Shown piece by piece: positions 1-10,732 of a DNA stretch of 64,000 nt. How positions within the stretch are numbered: the stretch's first letter is position 1; each line of letters opens with the position of its first letter. Both the position numbers and the translations under genes were made by a program. Source of the DNA: Prosthecomicrobium pneumaticum (GTDB taxonomy: Bacteria > Pseudomonadota > Alphaproteobacteria > Rhizobiales > Kaistiaceae); the NCBI RefSeq assembly GCF_014199915.1, contig NZ_JACHOO010000003.1, forward strand, positions 242,217-306,216, written 5' to 3'. Under the pieces are notes generated by a model, which saw only the letters and a list, made by a program, of their open reading frames with translations, ran no database searches and was not told the origin of the DNA.

Positions 1-1380
1 TCAGTTCATCAGCGGCGACCAGGCCGGATCGGAGGCGAAGGCCGGCGTCGGCACGCGGTATTCGTTGTAGCCGGTCAAGTCGACCGACCACAGCTGCGGG
101 CCGCCATTCGGACCCGGCGTGTCGCGGAAGAACATCAGCACCCGGCCGTTCGGCGCCCAGGTCGGGCCTTCATTGTGGAAGCCCTCGGTCAGCACGCGCT
201 CGCCCGAACCGTCCGGCTTCATCACGCCGATCGCGAACTTGCCCTGATACTGCCGGGTGAAGGCGATCAGGTCGCCGCGCGGCGACCAGACCGGTGTCGA
301 ATAGGTGCCCTCGCCGAAGGAGATGCGCTGCGGGTTCGAGCCGTCGGCGCCCATCACATAGATCTGCTGCGAGCCGCCGCGATCCGACGTGAAGGTGATG
401 CGGGCGCCGTCGGGGGAATAGGACGGGCTGGTGTCGATCGCCGCCGTGTTGGTGAGCCGCGTGGTGCGGCGGGAGCGCAGGTCGAGGACGTAGATGTTGG
501 CGTTGCCGCCGTCCTGCAGGCTCATCGCGACGCGTTGCCCATCCGGCGAGAAACGCGGGGCAAAGGTCATGCCGGGGAACTCGCCGACCACCTCGCGCTG
601 CCCGGTCTCGATGTTGAGCAGATAGACCCGCGGCTGATCGGCCGTATAGGCCATGTAGGTGATTTCCTGCGAGGTCGGATTGAAGCGCGGCGTCAGCACG
701 AGATCGTTGCCGCGGGTCAGATAGCGCGGATTGGCGCCGTCCTGATCCATGATGGCGAGGCGCTTGACCCGGCGGTCCTTGGGGCCGGACTCGTCGACGA
801 AGACGATGCGGGTGTCGAAATAGCCCTTCTCGCCGGTCAGACGCTCATAGATCGCGTCGGAGATGATGTGGGCGATGCGGCGCCAGTTGTCCGGCGTCGT
901 GAAGAATTGCTGGCCGGTCATCTGCTCGCCGGCGAAGACGTCCCAGAGCCGGAACTCGGCGCGCAGCCTGCCGTCCGGCTGGCGGATCACCGCGCCGGTG
1001 ACGAGCGCCTGCGCGTCGATGACGCGCCAGTCCTGGAAGCGCGGCGTCTGGTCGGCGGAGGTGATGCGCTCGATGAAGGAGGCGGGATCGAGCGGCGCGA
1101 AGAGGCCGGAACGGCGCAGATTGGCCGAGATCACCTGCGAGATGTCGGCCGCGAGCTGGGCATCCTCGCCGCCGCCGCCGATGAAGGCGGGAATGGCGAT
1201 CGGCAGCGGCTGGATGCTGCCCTGGGTGACGTCGAGCTCGATCAGCGCGAAGGCCGGCCGGCCGCCGGCCACCACCGAGAGGAGGGCGGCGACGAGGCAG
1301 AGCACGGCGGTGCGGAGCGCGCCGCGCCGGGCCGGCCGCCGCCTGGCGACGATCCCTCTCGCAAGGGCGGATGCGGTCAT
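1..1380 (-). CDS. tolB: Tol-Pal translocation protein TolB
   Basis: Periplasmic beta-propeller of the Tol-Pal system, which keeps the outer membrane tied to the cell during division; TolB binds Pal and TolA. The 459-residue product begins with an arginine-rich, hydrophobic signal peptide ending near AFA about residue 40. An N-terminal TolB domain follows, then five WD40-like PD40 repeats recognisable by SPDG-type turns ([37 protein letters not shown]). Length fits the family. It is the last Tol gene in the window; pal would be expected just beyond the left edge. The ATG at 1380 was chosen because the signal peptide starts there; the frame stays open upstream but only as antisense-like low-complexity sequence. 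Confidence 0.96.
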   Translation of the reverse strand: MTASALARGIVARRRPARRGALRTAVLCLVAALLSVVAGGRPAFALIELDVTQGSIQPLPIAIPAFIGGGGEDAQLAADISQVISANLRRSGLFAPLDPASFIERITSADQTPRFQDWRVIDAQALVTGAVIRQPDGRLRAEFRLWDVFAGEQMTGQQFFTTPDNWRRIAHIISDAIYERLTGEKGYFDTRIVFVDESGPKDRRVKRLAIMDQDGANPRYLTRGNDLVLTPRFNPTSQEITYMAYTADQPRVYLLNIETGQREVVGEFPGMTFAPRFSPDGQRVAMSLQDGGNANIYVLDLRSRRTTRLTNTAAIDTSPSYSPDGARITFTSDRGGSQQIYVMGADGSNPQRISFGEGTYSTPVWSPRGDLIAFTRQYQGKFAIGVMKPDGSGERVLTEGFHNEGPTWAPNGRVLMFFRDTPGPNGGPQLWSVDLTGYNEYRVPTPAFASDPAWSPLMN

Positions 1381-1463
1381 GGTGATGGCTCCTCGGATCC
1401 TGAAGCGCTCGATGAGGGAGGAATTGGGCGACAAGTGGACGCAGTCGGCCGCGTCCGTCAATC

Positions 1464-2432
1464 TCATCCCTGCGGCGAGAACCGCATCTGCACTTCGCTC
1501 CACTGGTCGTATTTCTCGGCGGGTAGCTGATAGGGGCCGCAGCGCATCACGGCGCGGATGGCGCTTTCGGCGGAAACCTGGCCGTACTGGCTGGCCGGGA
1601 ACTCGATCACCTGCGGCGTGCCGTTCACCGAACCGTCCTCGTTGAGGCGGAAGCGGATGACGACGGTCACCTCGCGCGGGTCGGTCCAGCCGATCGGCAC
1701 GTTCCAGCAGCGCTGCACCTGCGAACGCAGCGCGTCGAGTTCGCTCTGCGACAGGCGGGCGGACGGATTGACCGCCTCCGACGCGCCGAAGCTCGCCGGC
1801 TGGTCGGAGCGCGCGGTCGAGCCGGTCGGCTCGCGCTTGTCGAGCAGGGCCGCGATCCGGTCCGGGTCGAAGGCGTCGTCCTTGGTCTCGGGCGCCTGCT
1901 GCTGCGGCGTGCGGGGGCGCTCGATCTCTTTCGGCTTCTCGGCGACCTCGGCCGGCCGCGGCGGGCGCGGCTTGACGCGCGGCTTCGGTGCCGGGGTCTG
2001 CGGCTTCGGTGCCTCGGCGGCCTCGGTCGGCGCGGGTTCGGGCGTCGGCTCCGGCGGGGGCGGCTCGGGCGGCGGTTCGGCCTTGGGCGGCTCGGGTTTG
2101 GGCGGTTCCGGCGTCGGCTCGGGCTCGGGTGGCGGAGGCGGCGGCTCCGCGGCGGGCGGAGGCGGCGGGGGGGTGGGACGCTGGGAGGGCTTCGGCGCGG
2201 GGGTCGATTTTTCGGCCTCCTTCGGCGTCGGGTCGTTCGGCGCCGGCTTCTCCTTCACCTCGGCCGTCTTCTTGCCCTTGTCGAGGCTCGTCACCTCGTC
2301 GATCGGCACCACCGATACCGGAATGGCTTCGATCTGCGAGGCGTCGAGCGGCTTCGTCCCCTGGAAGGAGACGAGGCCCCAGACGACCAGGAGCACATGG
2401 CCGGCTACCGAGGTGACCAATCCGGCGCGCAT
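1464..2432 (-). CDS. tolA: TolA-like cell envelope protein
   Basis: Energy-transducing link of the Tol system between the TolQR motor and TolB/Pal. The 322-residue protein has one N-terminal membrane helix ([15 protein letters not shown]), a long periplasmic stalk very rich in Pro, Glu and Lys (about residues 60-190), and a C-terminal globular domain (about 215-320) with the WNVPIGW and [13 protein letters not shown] segments typical of TolA/TonB-type ends. It starts 5 bp after tolR and is followed after 83 bp by tolB. The stalk is proline-rich rather than the Ala/Lys helix of Escherichia coli TolA, as is common in alphaproteobacteria. Confidence 0.93.
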   Translation of the reverse strand: MRAGLVTSVAGHVLLVVWGLVSFQGTKPLDASQIEAIPVSVVPIDEVTSLDKGKKTAEVKEKPAPNDPTPKEAEKSTPAPKPSQRPTPPPPPPAAEPPPPPPEPEPTPEPPKPEPPKAEPPPEPPPPEPTPEPAPTEAAEAPKPQTPAPKPRVKPRPPRPAEVAEKPKEIERPRTPQQQAPETKDDAFDPDRIAALLDKREPTGSTARSDQPASFGASEAVNPSARLSQSELDALRSQVQRCWNVPIGWTDPREVTVVIRFRLNEDGSVNGTPQVIEFPASQYGQVSAESAIRAVMRCGPYQLPAEKYDQWSEVQMRFSPQG

Positions 2433-2437
2433 CGGCG

Positions 2438-2884
<447 letters not shown>

Positions 2885-2885
2885 G

Positions 2886-3599
2886 TCAGGCCCTTTCGTC
2901 GATCTGGCGGGACAGGATGGCGGAGAACTCGTCGGCGAAGCCCTCCATGCGTCCGGCGATCTTCGAGGAGGCGCTCGACAGCTTGTTGTAGGCGATGACC
3001 GCGGGAATGGCGGCGAGGAGGCCGAGCGCCGTCGCCATCAGCGCCTCCGCAATGCCGGGCGCCACCACCGCGAGCGAGGTGTTCTTCGAGGCCGCGATCG
3101 CCTGGAAGGATGTCATGATGCCCCAAACCGTACCGAACAGGCCGATGAACGGGCCGGCGGAGCCGACGGTGGCGAGGAAGAGCAGCCGGCTTTCGAGCCG
3201 CTCGGTCTCGCGCGCGATCGTCACGTCGAGCACCTTGTCGATCCGGGTCTGCAGACCGATCGGCGAGCGGGCACCGGTCTCGAAGGAGCGCTTCCATTCC
3301 CGCATCGCGGCGACGAAGATGGCGGCGAGCGCGCTGCCCGGCCGGTTGGCGAGCGAGCGGTAGAGATCCTCGAGCGACTGGCCGGACCAGAACACCTTCT
3401 CGAAACGGTCCATCTGGCGCTTGACGCGGCTGTAGAGCAGCGACTTGTCGACGATGATCGCCCAGCTCCAGACCGAGGCGACGATCAGCCCGATCATCAC
3501 GAGCTTCACGACGATGTGCGCCTGCATGAACAGGGACATGAAGGACAGCGACCCGGCGGGCGCATCCAGCGCCGCCTGGCCCAATGCGACCGGATCCAT
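2886..3599 (-). CDS. tolQ: Tol system motor subunit TolQ (MotA/TolQ/ExbB family)
   Basis: Inner-membrane proton-channel subunit that powers TolA. The 237-residue product has three expected membrane spans: one near the N terminus (HIVVKLVMIGLIVASVWSW) and two in the C-terminal half (VGSAGPFIGLFGTVWGIM and GIAEALMATALGLLAAIPAV), the latter carrying the conserved TolQ/ExbB glycine and threonine pattern. The ATG at 3599 gives the normal family length; a longer open frame to 3674 adds an Arg/Pro-rich extension with no family match. First gene of tolQRAB; the 204-bp spacer upstream holds a near-consensus CtrA site. Confidence 0.95.
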   Translation of the reverse strand: MDPVALGQAALDAPAGSLSFMSLFMQAHIVVKLVMIGLIVASVWSWAIIVDKSLLYSRVKRQMDRFEKVFWSGQSLEDLYRSLANRPGSALAAIFVAAMREWKRSFETGARSPIGLQTRIDKVLDVTIARETERLESRLLFLATVGSAGPFIGLFGTVWGIMTSFQAIAASKNTSLAVVAPGIAEALMATALGLLAAIPAVIAYNKLSSASSKIAGRMEGFADEFSAILSRQIDERA

Positions 3600-3792
3600 G
3601 CGCGTCAGACCTCTTCGACTTCGTCCCCGCCATGGCGGCCCGTGGGCCGAGCCAGCAGGCGGCTCCCCATGCAAACGCCGGGCCGGCGGATGGTGTAGGC
3701 CGGTGAATTCGCCTTCAAATTTGTCGAATTGAGGGCTCGTCCGGCGGTTTCCCGCGATGCAGCACGACGCCCGGTTTATAGGTCTGTTAGGG

Positions 3793-3807
3793 TTGACCGA
3801 TGGTTAA
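3793..3807. promoter_or_regulatory. Putative CtrA-type site upstream of tolQ
   Basis: TTGA, seven bases, TTAA: one mismatch from the CtrA consensus TTAA-N7-TTAA. It overlaps the ybgC stop codon and lies about 190 bp upstream of tolQ. The motif is short, but TTAA words are rare in DNA this GC-rich. CtrA itself is encoded in this window. Functional role is inferred only. Confidence 0.3.
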
Positions 3808-4253
3808 TGCGCTGCGGCCGCCAGCCGCTCGGCGAGGGCCTTCGGCACCCGGCGCGGCCGGCCGTCGCGGCCGACGAGCACCACGGTGACAGCCGCCTCG
3901 ATCAGCACCGTGTCGTCGCGGAGGATGCGCTGTGCCACCTCCATCCGCGCGCCCGTGATCGCCGCAGGCCGCGTCTCGACGAGGATCACGTCGTCGATGC
4001 GGGCCGGGCGCAGATAGTCGAGCGTCATCCGGCGGACGACGAAGGCGAGCGGCTCGCCATGGGCACCGGCATCGAGATCGGAATGGTGGATGCCGAGGAC
4101 GCGCAGGAAGTCGGTTCGCCCCCGCTCGAGGAAGCGCAGATAGGAGGCGTGATAGACGATGCCGGTGAAGTCCGTGTCCTCGAAATAGATGCGGACCGGC
4201 AGGCGATGCAGGCCATCGGCGAGACGGCCGGAGGCGGGGAGGTCGGAGGTCAC
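3804..4253 (-). CDS. ybgC: Tol-Pal-associated acyl-CoA thioesterase YbgC
   Basis: Hot-dog-fold thioesterase that is regularly the first gene of tol-pal operons. The 149-residue product shows the YbgC/4-hydroxybenzoyl-CoA thioesterase pattern RIYFEDTDFTGIVYHASYL, including the catalytic aspartate in EDTDF, and ERGRTDFLR shortly after. Start set at the GTG at 4253, which gives normal family length; there is no clear Shine-Dalgarno and the start is only 7 bp from the end of the DUF29 gene, so coupling is likely. The frame is open further upstream but that part is antisense-like. Substrate unknown. Confidence 0.9.
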   Translation of the reverse strand: MTSDLPASGRLADGLHRLPVRIYFEDTDFTGIVYHASYLRFLERGRTDFLRVLGIHHSDLDAGAHGEPLAFVVRRMTLDYLRPARIDDVILVETRPAAITGARMEVAQRILRDDTVLIEAAVTVVLVGRDGRPRRVPKALAERLAAAAH

Positions 4254-4260
4254 GGGAGTG

Positions 4261-4746
4261 TCAGAGGTCGCCGGGAAGGAAATCGGGATCGACGAGCTGG
4301 TCGAAGGTGAAGGGAAGGCTCGCGGGGAAGAGCGCCCGATCGAGGCCGGTTTCCGCGGCGGCAATCGCGACGGCATCTTCGAAGGCGAGATCCATGGCCT
4401 CGCGAAGGAACGGCCCGAGACTGGGGTTCTCGCGAACATGCCGCGCGATCCGCCGTCTCTGCTCGACGATCGTCCCAAGCCAGCTTCTGGAGCGGCGTTT
4501 CGGCTGAAACTGCCATTTCAGCAGGTGCGTGATCAGAACGGTGAGCCGATTGACGAGCTCGCGTCTTTCCCCCCGGCCCAAGCTTTCGATCTCCTCGAGG
4601 ATGTTGGGAAGATCCAGCTCGCCGACCCGCCCCGCGCGGATCAGCGCCGCCTGAGTCTCGGTCCAGGCGTGAAAGTCGGATTCGTAGAGACCTTCGTTTC
4701 GCAGGTCCGGGCTTTGCACGTCCGGCTTCCGGTGCGCCGTCGCCAT
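4261..4746 (-). CDS. DUF29 family protein
   Basis: A 161-residue soluble protein of the DUF29 family, recognised from YESDFHAWTETQAALIRAGR, the LDLPNILEEIESLGRGERRELVNRL block and the HLLKWQFQP segment. Function of the family is unknown; DUF29 genes often occur in many copies in alphaproteobacteria and cyanobacteria. It sits between ruvB (178 bp away, same strand) and ybgC (7 bp). That position interrupts the usual ruvB to ybgC adjacency, which suggests insertion of a mobile or duplicated accessory gene. No transmembrane segment or catalytic motif is evident. Confidence 0.85.
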   Translation of the reverse strand: MATAHRKPDVQSPDLRNEGLYESDFHAWTETQAALIRAGRVGELDLPNILEEIESLGRGERRELVNRLTVLITHLLKWQFQPKRRSRSWLGTIVEQRRRIARHVRENPSLGPFLREAMDLAFEDAVAIAAAETGLDRALFPASLPFTFDQLVDPDFLPGDL

Positions 4747-4924
4747 GAGGCTCTCCCGATGTGTGGCCGAGCGATGCCGGAGGGGCGGGGTCCGTCCTCG
4801 CCGGCCGGGCTTGCCGCCGTCGCGTCAATGTAGCGATCCGACCGCGGCGGGCCAACCGCAACCTTGCCGGCGGGTCGGCCGGCGCGCCGTCGAGCGGTGC
4901 TGGCCGATCGGGCCGGGCCGCGTC

Positions 4925-5955
<1,031 letters not shown>

Positions 5956-5959
<4 letters not shown>

Positions 5960-6486
5960 CGGCGCGCCTCGGCGGTGCGGGCGAGCCGGGCGGCGCGGCC
6001 GATGCCGCCGGTCAGCAGCCAGCAGAAGAACGTCGCGATGGTCGAGCCGGCGACGATGCCGATCGCGAGGTCGTGCAGGGCGGGGTCGCCGCCGAGATCG
6101 GCGACGCCGAAGGCGATCACCAGCCCGATGAAGAGGCCGGTGGCGAGCGTGAAGACGAGGCCCGCACCGCCACCCCACAGCCGCTTGAGGCCGATGGCGA
6201 GGCCGGCGAGAAGCGCCGGCACCACGCCGAGGGGATAGGCCATCCACCAGCTCGCGGCGAGCACCACGATGATCGCCGCGACGTGTTCGGGCTCCGACAT
6301 GCCGTTCGAAAGGCCGAGAAACAGCGCGACGATGATCACCAATCCGCCGATCGGCGGGCCGAGAAGAGCAAACACCGCGAGCGTGACGAGGAAGCCGAGC
6401 AGCGAGGGGGGACGCACCGGCGGCGGGCCGGGCGGCCCGGCCGGGTCGCGTTCGGGCGGCAGGGCGGCAGGTGGGGTCGCGCTCAT
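5956..6486 (-). CDS. Uncharacterised multi-pass membrane protein between ruvA and ruvB
   Basis: A 176-residue hydrophobic protein with a Pro-rich cytoplasmic start (about 30 residues) and about five membrane helices, for example [39 protein letters not shown] and [21 protein letters not shown] do not recognise the family. It is locked into the ruv operon by two ATGA overlaps, one with the end of ruvA and one with the start of ruvB, so it is almost certainly cotranslated with them. The last residues are basic ([13 protein letters not shown]). Nothing in the sequence suggests a role in recombination. Confidence 0.85.
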
Positions 6487-7100
6487 CGCGCCAGTTCCTT
6501 GAGGCCGAGGCGGATCAGCGTCTCGGTCGTCGCGTCCTCGCCGGCCGATTTCGCAGCGGCGGCAACGGCCGCGCCCGCCTGGACCTGCGGATAGCCGAGA
6601 TTGACGAGCGCCGACACCGCATCGGCAACCGGCCGCGGCGCGCGCGCCTCGGCGAGATCGGCCTGCAGCGACACGACGGCCGGATCGGCACCGGTGAAGG
6701 CGGGCGCCTTGTCGCGCAGTTCGGCGACGATGCGGCCGGCGACCTTCGGTCCGACGCCCGGCGCGCGGGCGATCTGCGCCTTGTCCTGGAGGGCGATCGC
6801 CGAGGCGAGCTCGGCGGGCTTCAGCACGCCCAGCACGCCGAGCGCCACCTTGGCACCGACGCCCTGCACGGTCATGAGAAGGCGGAACCACTCGCGTTCG
6901 GTATCGGTGGCGAAGCCGTAGAGGCGGATCATGTCCTCCCGGACATAGGTCTCGATCGACAACGCCGCCGCCTCGCCGGGGCGGGGCAGCGCCTGCAGCG
7001 TGCGGGTCGAGCAATGCACGAGATAGCCGACGCCCTGCACGTCGAGGACGACATGGTCGTCGCCATAGGAATCGATCACGCCCTTGAGCTTGCCGATCAC
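6483..7100 (-). CDS. ruvA: Holliday junction DNA-binding protein RuvA
   Basis: Tetrameric junction-binding partner of RuvB. The 205-residue protein begins [20 protein letters not shown] and contains the OB-fold domain I, the helix-hairpin-helix domain II ([15 protein letters not shown] and [19 protein letters not shown]) and, after a flexible Ala-rich linker, domain III ([14 protein letters not shown]). The start overlaps the end of the toxin gene vapC by 4 bp and the stop overlaps the following membrane-protein gene by 4 bp. Confidence 0.97.
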   Translation of the reverse strand: MIGKLKGVIDSYGDDHVVLDVQGVGYLVHCSTRTLQALPRPGEAAALSIETYVREDMIRLYGFATDTEREWFRLLMTVQGVGAKVALGVLGVLKPAELASAIALQDKAQIARAPGVGPKVAGRIVAELRDKAPAFTGADPAVVSLQADLAEARAPRPVADAVSALVNLGYPQVQAGAAVAAAAKSAGEDATTETLIRLGLKELAR

Positions 7101-7513
7101 GAGAGGGGCTCCGGGGAAATGATCGCGACGGTCGGGAAATAGCGGGCGTAATAGCCCCGGTCGCGGGTCAGGAGACGATAGCCGCGCGTCGCCGCATGCG
7201 CGCCGATGAAGAAATCGGGCAAGGGCGATGTCCGCGCGCCGCCGTTGCGACGATACTGCACATAGGCCACGCCGGCCGCGAAGGCGGCGTCCCGCGAGAG
7301 ATGTTCGCGCCGGAAGCCCGGCTGATCGAGCATCTCGTCGAGTTCATCGCGGCTGCGGTATTTTCCAGCGAGTTCGGAGTAGACCACCGGATTGACGACC
7401 AGCCAGCCGACATCGGCCGCCTTGGCAAGGCTGAGGCGCGACCATTCGAACCAGGACGGATCGCGCCCCACTACATCGAGCAAGATGTTGGTGTCGACGA
7501 GCGTGTCAGTCAT
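7097..7513 (-). CDS. vapC: PIN-domain toxin, VapC type
   Basis: Predicted ribonuclease toxin of a type II toxin-antitoxin pair. The 138-residue protein has the PIN active-site acidic residues: Asp7 in [10 protein letters not shown], Glu47 in VVYSELAG, Asp100 in [11 protein letters not shown] and Asp118 in LLTRDRGYY. It overlaps the antitoxin gene upstream by 8 bp and ruvA downstream by 4 bp, so the toxin is sandwiched and coupled within the ruv operon. All four acidic residues are intact, so the nuclease is probably active. Its target cannot be read from sequence. Confidence 0.93.
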   Translation of the reverse strand: MTDTLVDTNILLDVVGRDPSWFEWSRLSLAKAADVGWLVVNPVVYSELAGKYRSRDELDEMLDQPGFRREHLSRDAAFAAGVAYVQYRRNGGARTSPLPDFFIGAHAATRGYRLLTRDRGYYARYFPTVAIISPEPLS

Positions 7514-7754
7514 CGCCGCGGAGCAGCTTCATGAGCTCGTCGGTCGAGAGATCCCGATTGGCGGTGGCGGTCCCGGCGATCGCCGCAACGAGACGCTCCC
7601 CGCGCGTCGGACCCGGCTTCTCGCCCGGCGGACCCGGGTGGAGCACGATCTTGCCGTCCTCGAAGGTGAAATGGACCTCGTCGCCGGGGCGCAGGTCGGC
7701 GCGTTCCCGGATCTCCTCGGGGATCGTGACCTCACCCTTCGATGTCATGCGCAT
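7506..7754 (-). CDS. AbrB/MazE-type antitoxin
   Basis: DNA-binding antitoxin partner of the PIN toxin. The product of about 82 residues has the swapped-hairpin AbrB fold at its N terminus (MTSKGEVTIPEEIRERADL, then RPGDEVHFTFEDGKIVL) and a C-terminal toxin-binding tail ending [11 protein letters not shown]. The ATG at 7754 is preferred because GGGAG lies 6 bases upstream; an ATG six bases further in also works. Such antitoxins usually repress their own promoter; the promoter would lie in the 72 bp after ruvC. Confidence 0.88.
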   Translation of the reverse strand: MRMTSKGEVTIPEEIRERADLRPGDEVHFTFEDGKIVLHPGPPGEKPGPTRGERLVAAIAGTATANRDLSTDELMKLLRGDD

Positions 7755-7826
7755 GGCGGTCTCCCGAAGTCGCACCGAGCGCCCCAGACCTAGAACAATT
7801 GGGAAACATCGGCAAGCGAGGGCCGT

Positions 7827-8336
7827 TCAGCGCATCAGCGCCGCGAGCCGGGCCGGCGCCGATTGGCGGTGGTGGGCGTGGGTGATGGCGATGGCGAGCG
7901 CGTCGGCCGCGTCGTCGGTGTCGAACTCGGCGCGCGGCAGCAGGACGCGGACCATCAGCCGGATCTGGCCCTTCTCGGCGTGACCGGCGCCGACGATCGC
8001 CTTCTTGACCGCATTGGGGGCATATTCCGCCACGGCGAGGCCGGCCTGCGCCGGCACGAGCAGGGCGATGCCGCGGGCATGGCCGAGCTTCAGCGTGGCG
8101 CCGGCGTCCTTGTTGACGAAGGTCTGCTCGACCGCCGCCTCGTCGGGGGCGTAGGACCGGACCACTTCCGTGATGCCGGCGTGGAGGGCGACCAAGCGGT
8201 GCGCCAGTTCGCCGTCGAGCGGCGCCTTCACGGTGCCCGCGGCGACGAAGGAGAGCGAATTGCCGCGGCATTCGACGAGGCCCCAGCCGGTGCGCCTGAG
8301 GCCGGGGTCGAGGCCGAGAATGCGAATCGTGTCCAT
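7827..8336 (-). CDS. ruvC: Holliday junction resolvase RuvC
   Basis: Endonuclease that cuts Holliday junctions. The 169-residue protein opens with the catalytic-aspartate motif [14 protein letters not shown] (Asp10) and carries [11 protein letters not shown] with the catalytic glutamate, [15 protein letters not shown], and the C-terminal acidic motif [17 protein letters not shown]. Length is typical. It is followed by the toxin-antitoxin pair instead of directly by ruvA. Confidence 0.97.
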   Translation of the reverse strand: MDTIRILGLDPGLRRTGWGLVECRGNSLSFVAAGTVKAPLDGELAHRLVALHAGITEVVRSYAPDEAAVEQTFVNKDAGATLKLGHARGIALLVPAQAGLAVAEYAPNAVKKAIVGAGHAEKGQIRLMVRVLLPRAEFDTDDAADALAIAITHAHHRQSAPARLAALMR

Positions 8337-8346
8337 CCTCGATGGC

Positions 8347-9297
8347 TTAGGCCGCGGCGCCCCGCTTGGGAAGCGCCGTGCCGCGGCGGCCGAGCGCGCC
8401 GCTCGCCAGGCCGACCCCGACCACCGCCGCGCCGATGCCGATGACGGCGAGGGCGCTCGGCCATTCGCCGATCAAGGGCACGGCGAAGAGTGCGGCGAGC
8501 GCCGGGGCGAGGGCGGAGAAGGCGGCCGCCCGGGTCGCGCCGAGCCGGCGGACGGCATGGCCATAGGCGACGAGGCCGAGGAGGCCGGAGAGAAGGGTCT
8601 GGCTGACGAACTGCGCTAAGAGGAGGCCGGGCGCGGCGGCGAGGATCGGGCCGACGCCTTCATAGGCCGCGAGCGGCAGGAGGAGGAGGGCCGACCAGAA
8701 GGCGACGATGCCGGCCGCAGCGAGCGGGGGCAGACCCGAGCGCCGCAGCGCCAGCGTATAGACCGCCCACAGCGCCGCGCCGAGCGGCAGCAGCAGCCGG
8801 CCGTAGCCGGCACCGGCGGCGACGGCGCCGCCGCCGATCAGCGCCATGGCGAGGAAGATCAGCACGAAGCCGCCGAGCCGGTCCGCCGACAGCCGCTCGC
8901 CGAAGAAAAGGGCGGCGAAGAGGGCGACGAAGAGCGGCATCGTGCCGGGCAGCAGCACGCCCACCTCGGCCGCCGGCGCATAGCCGGTTCCCGCGGCGAC
9001 GATGAGGAAGAAGGGCGCGCCGGAGCCGAGCACCATCAGCGCCAGCGTCGTCTTCGGCACGGATTTCGGCAGCGGACCGAACCGGCCCCAGGCGGGCAGC
9101 AGGATCAGCGCGGGGAGGCCGAAGCGCATCAGGCCGAGCCAGCCGAGCGGCAATCCACCGACGGAGGCGGCGCGCATGCCGACGATCCACAGCGCCCAGA
9201 TCGACACCGTGACGAGCGCGGCGGCGATGCCGAGAAGCACCGGTGCGGCGGGCGCCGCGGGCGCGGCTGTGGAGAGGGCGGGGTGGGTCGCGGCCAT
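8347..9297 (-). CDS. DMT-superfamily (EamA) transporter
   Basis: Inner-membrane permease of the drug/metabolite transporter superfamily. The 316-residue protein has ten predicted helices in two repeated EamA halves; examples are [40 protein letters not shown] with the FFGERL loop after it, and [20 protein letters not shown]. The ATG at 9297 was chosen because the first helix begins about 20 residues in. It is divergent from an Lrp/AsnC regulator gene across 157 bp, which suggests regulation by that protein and an amino-acid-like substrate; this is inference from position. Confidence 0.9.
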   Translation of the reverse strand: MAATHPALSTAAPAAPAAPVLLGIAAALVTVSIWALWIVGMRAASVGGLPLGWLGLMRFGLPALILLPAWGRFGPLPKSVPKTTLALMVLGSGAPFFLIVAAGTGYAPAAEVGVLLPGTMPLFVALFAALFFGERLSADRLGGFVLIFLAMALIGGGAVAAGAGYGRLLLPLGAALWAVYTLALRRSGLPPLAAAGIVAFWSALLLLPLAAYEGVGPILAAAPGLLLAQFVSQTLLSGLLGLVAYGHAVRRLGATRAAAFSALAPALAALFAVPLIGEWPSALAVIGIGAAVVGVGLASGALGRRGTALPKRGAAA

Positions 9298-9454
9298 GGC
9301 GGGAACCTCAGGGATCGAACCGATCCTAGGCCGGAGGCGCGGCGCAGGTCCTTGCGTATTCCGCTCGACGCAAGGGCGTTCGCGCAATACCGTGCCTCCG
9401 AATGGCGGTTGCGAGGCGGCTTCTGCCGCTCTCCCCGCCAACCCGGGGGATGAG

Positions 9455-9931
9455 ATGGCGCGCATCGAGCTCGATCCGATCGACCTGCGCATCCTGCGGG
9501 CGCTGCAGCGCGACGCGCGGATCGCCAATGTCGATCTCGCCGAGGAGGTCGGCCTGTCGGCGTCGCCCTGCCTGCGGCGGGTCAGGCGTCTCGAGGAGGC
9601 CGGCGTGATCGCCGGCTATCGCGCGGTGATCGACCGCGCCGCGCTCGGCCTGTCCTTGACCGTCTTTGTCGCGATCAAGGTCGGCAAGCACAATCGCGAG
9701 AACGCCGTCGGCCTGCAGGAGGCGCTCGCCGCGCTGCCGGAGGTCGTCGCCTGCCACATGCTCTCGGGCGAGGCGGATTTCCAGGCCGAGGTCGTCGTCG
9801 ACGACCTCGCCGCCTATGAGCGCTTCCTCACCGACAAGCTGCTCGTGCTGCCGATGGTCGAGGACATCCGCTCGAATTTCGCCATCCGGACGGTGAAGTC
9901 GGACTCGCCGCTTCCGGTCAGGCGGCCGTGA
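9455..9931 (+). CDS. Lrp/AsnC family transcriptional regulator
   Basis: DNA-binding regulator responding to amino acids in known family members. The 158-residue protein has the AsnC-type helix-turn-helix ([17 protein letters not shown], then [20 protein letters not shown]) followed by a RAM ligand-binding domain ([31 protein letters not shown]). The ATG at 9455 is the family start; upstream in-frame sequence belongs to the divergent promoter region. Likely regulates the adjacent EamA transporter. Its 3' end overlaps the convergent yebC gene by 14 bp. Confidence 0.93.
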   Translation: MARIELDPIDLRILRALQRDARIANVDLAEEVGLSASPCLRRVRRLEEAGVIAGYRAVIDRAALGLSLTVFVAIKVGKHNRENAVGLQEALAALPEVVACHMLSGEADFQAEVVVDDLAAYERFLTDKLLVLPMVEDIRSNFAIRTVKSDSPLPVRRP

Positions 9932-10667
9932 GCTTCTGCAGCACTTCGTCCGACACCTCGAAATTGGTGTAGACGGCCTGGACGTCGTCGTCCTCTTCGA
10001 GATTGTCGATCAATTTCAGGAGGCTCGCCGCCTTTTCCTCGTCGACGGGAACGAGGTTCTGCGGCCGCCAGATCGCCTTCACCTGCTCGGCCTCGCCGAG
10101 CGTCTCCTCGAGCGCCTTCGACACTTCGCCGATCGCCTCGAAGCCGGTGGTGATGACGTGGCCCTCGGCGTCGCTGACGACGTCGTCGGCACCGGCCTCG
10201 ATCGCCGCGTCGAGCACCTTGTCGGCCGAGCCGGCGCCGGGCTTGTAGGTGATCTGGCCGACATGGTCGAACATGAAGGAGACCGAGCCGGTTTCGCCGA
10301 GGGCGCCGCCCGCTTTGGTGAAATAGGACCGGACCGCGCTCGCCGTGCGGTTGCGGTTGTCGGTCAGCGCCTCGACGACGACGGCGACGCCGCCGGGGCC
10401 ATAGCCCTCGTAGCGGATCTCGTCATAGTTCTCGGTGTCGTTGCCGATCGCCTTCTTGATGGCGCGCTCGACATTGTCCTTCGGCATGTTCTCGGCGCGG
10501 GCGTTCTGGATGGCGAGCCGCAGACGCGCGTTCATCTTCGGGTCGGGCAGACCCATCTTCGCGGCCACGGTGATCTCGCGGGCGAGCTTGGCGAAGATCT
10601 TGGAGCGCTTGGCGTCGACCGCACCCTTGCGGTGCATGATGTTCTTGAACTGTGAATGTCCGGCCAT
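9918..10667 (-). CDS. yebC: YebC/PmpR family protein
   Basis: Conserved bacterial protein; members act as transcription regulators or as translation factors that help ribosomes through difficult peptides. The 249-residue product begins [20 protein letters not shown], the hallmark YebC start, and includes [51 protein letters not shown] and the acidic C-terminal domain ([19 protein letters not shown]). Length matches the family. Placement near ruvC is conserved in proteobacteria; here the EamA/AsnC pair has come between. Confidence 0.97.
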   Translation of the reverse strand: MAGHSQFKNIMHRKGAVDAKRSKIFAKLAREITVAAKMGLPDPKMNARLRLAIQNARAENMPKDNVERAIKKAIGNDTENYDEIRYEGYGPGGVAVVVEALTDNRNRTASAVRSYFTKAGGALGETGSVSFMFDHVGQITYKPGAGSADKVLDAAIEAGADDVVSDAEGHVITTGFEAIGEVSKALEETLGEAEQVKAIWRPQNLVPVDEEKAASLLKLIDNLEEDDDVQAVYTNFEVSDEVLQKLTAA

Positions 10668-10732
10668 GGTCTCTTCGGTCCGTCTCGGATCTGTCGCCCG
10701 CTTATAGGCAAGCGCCCCGGCGAAGGGAAGGC

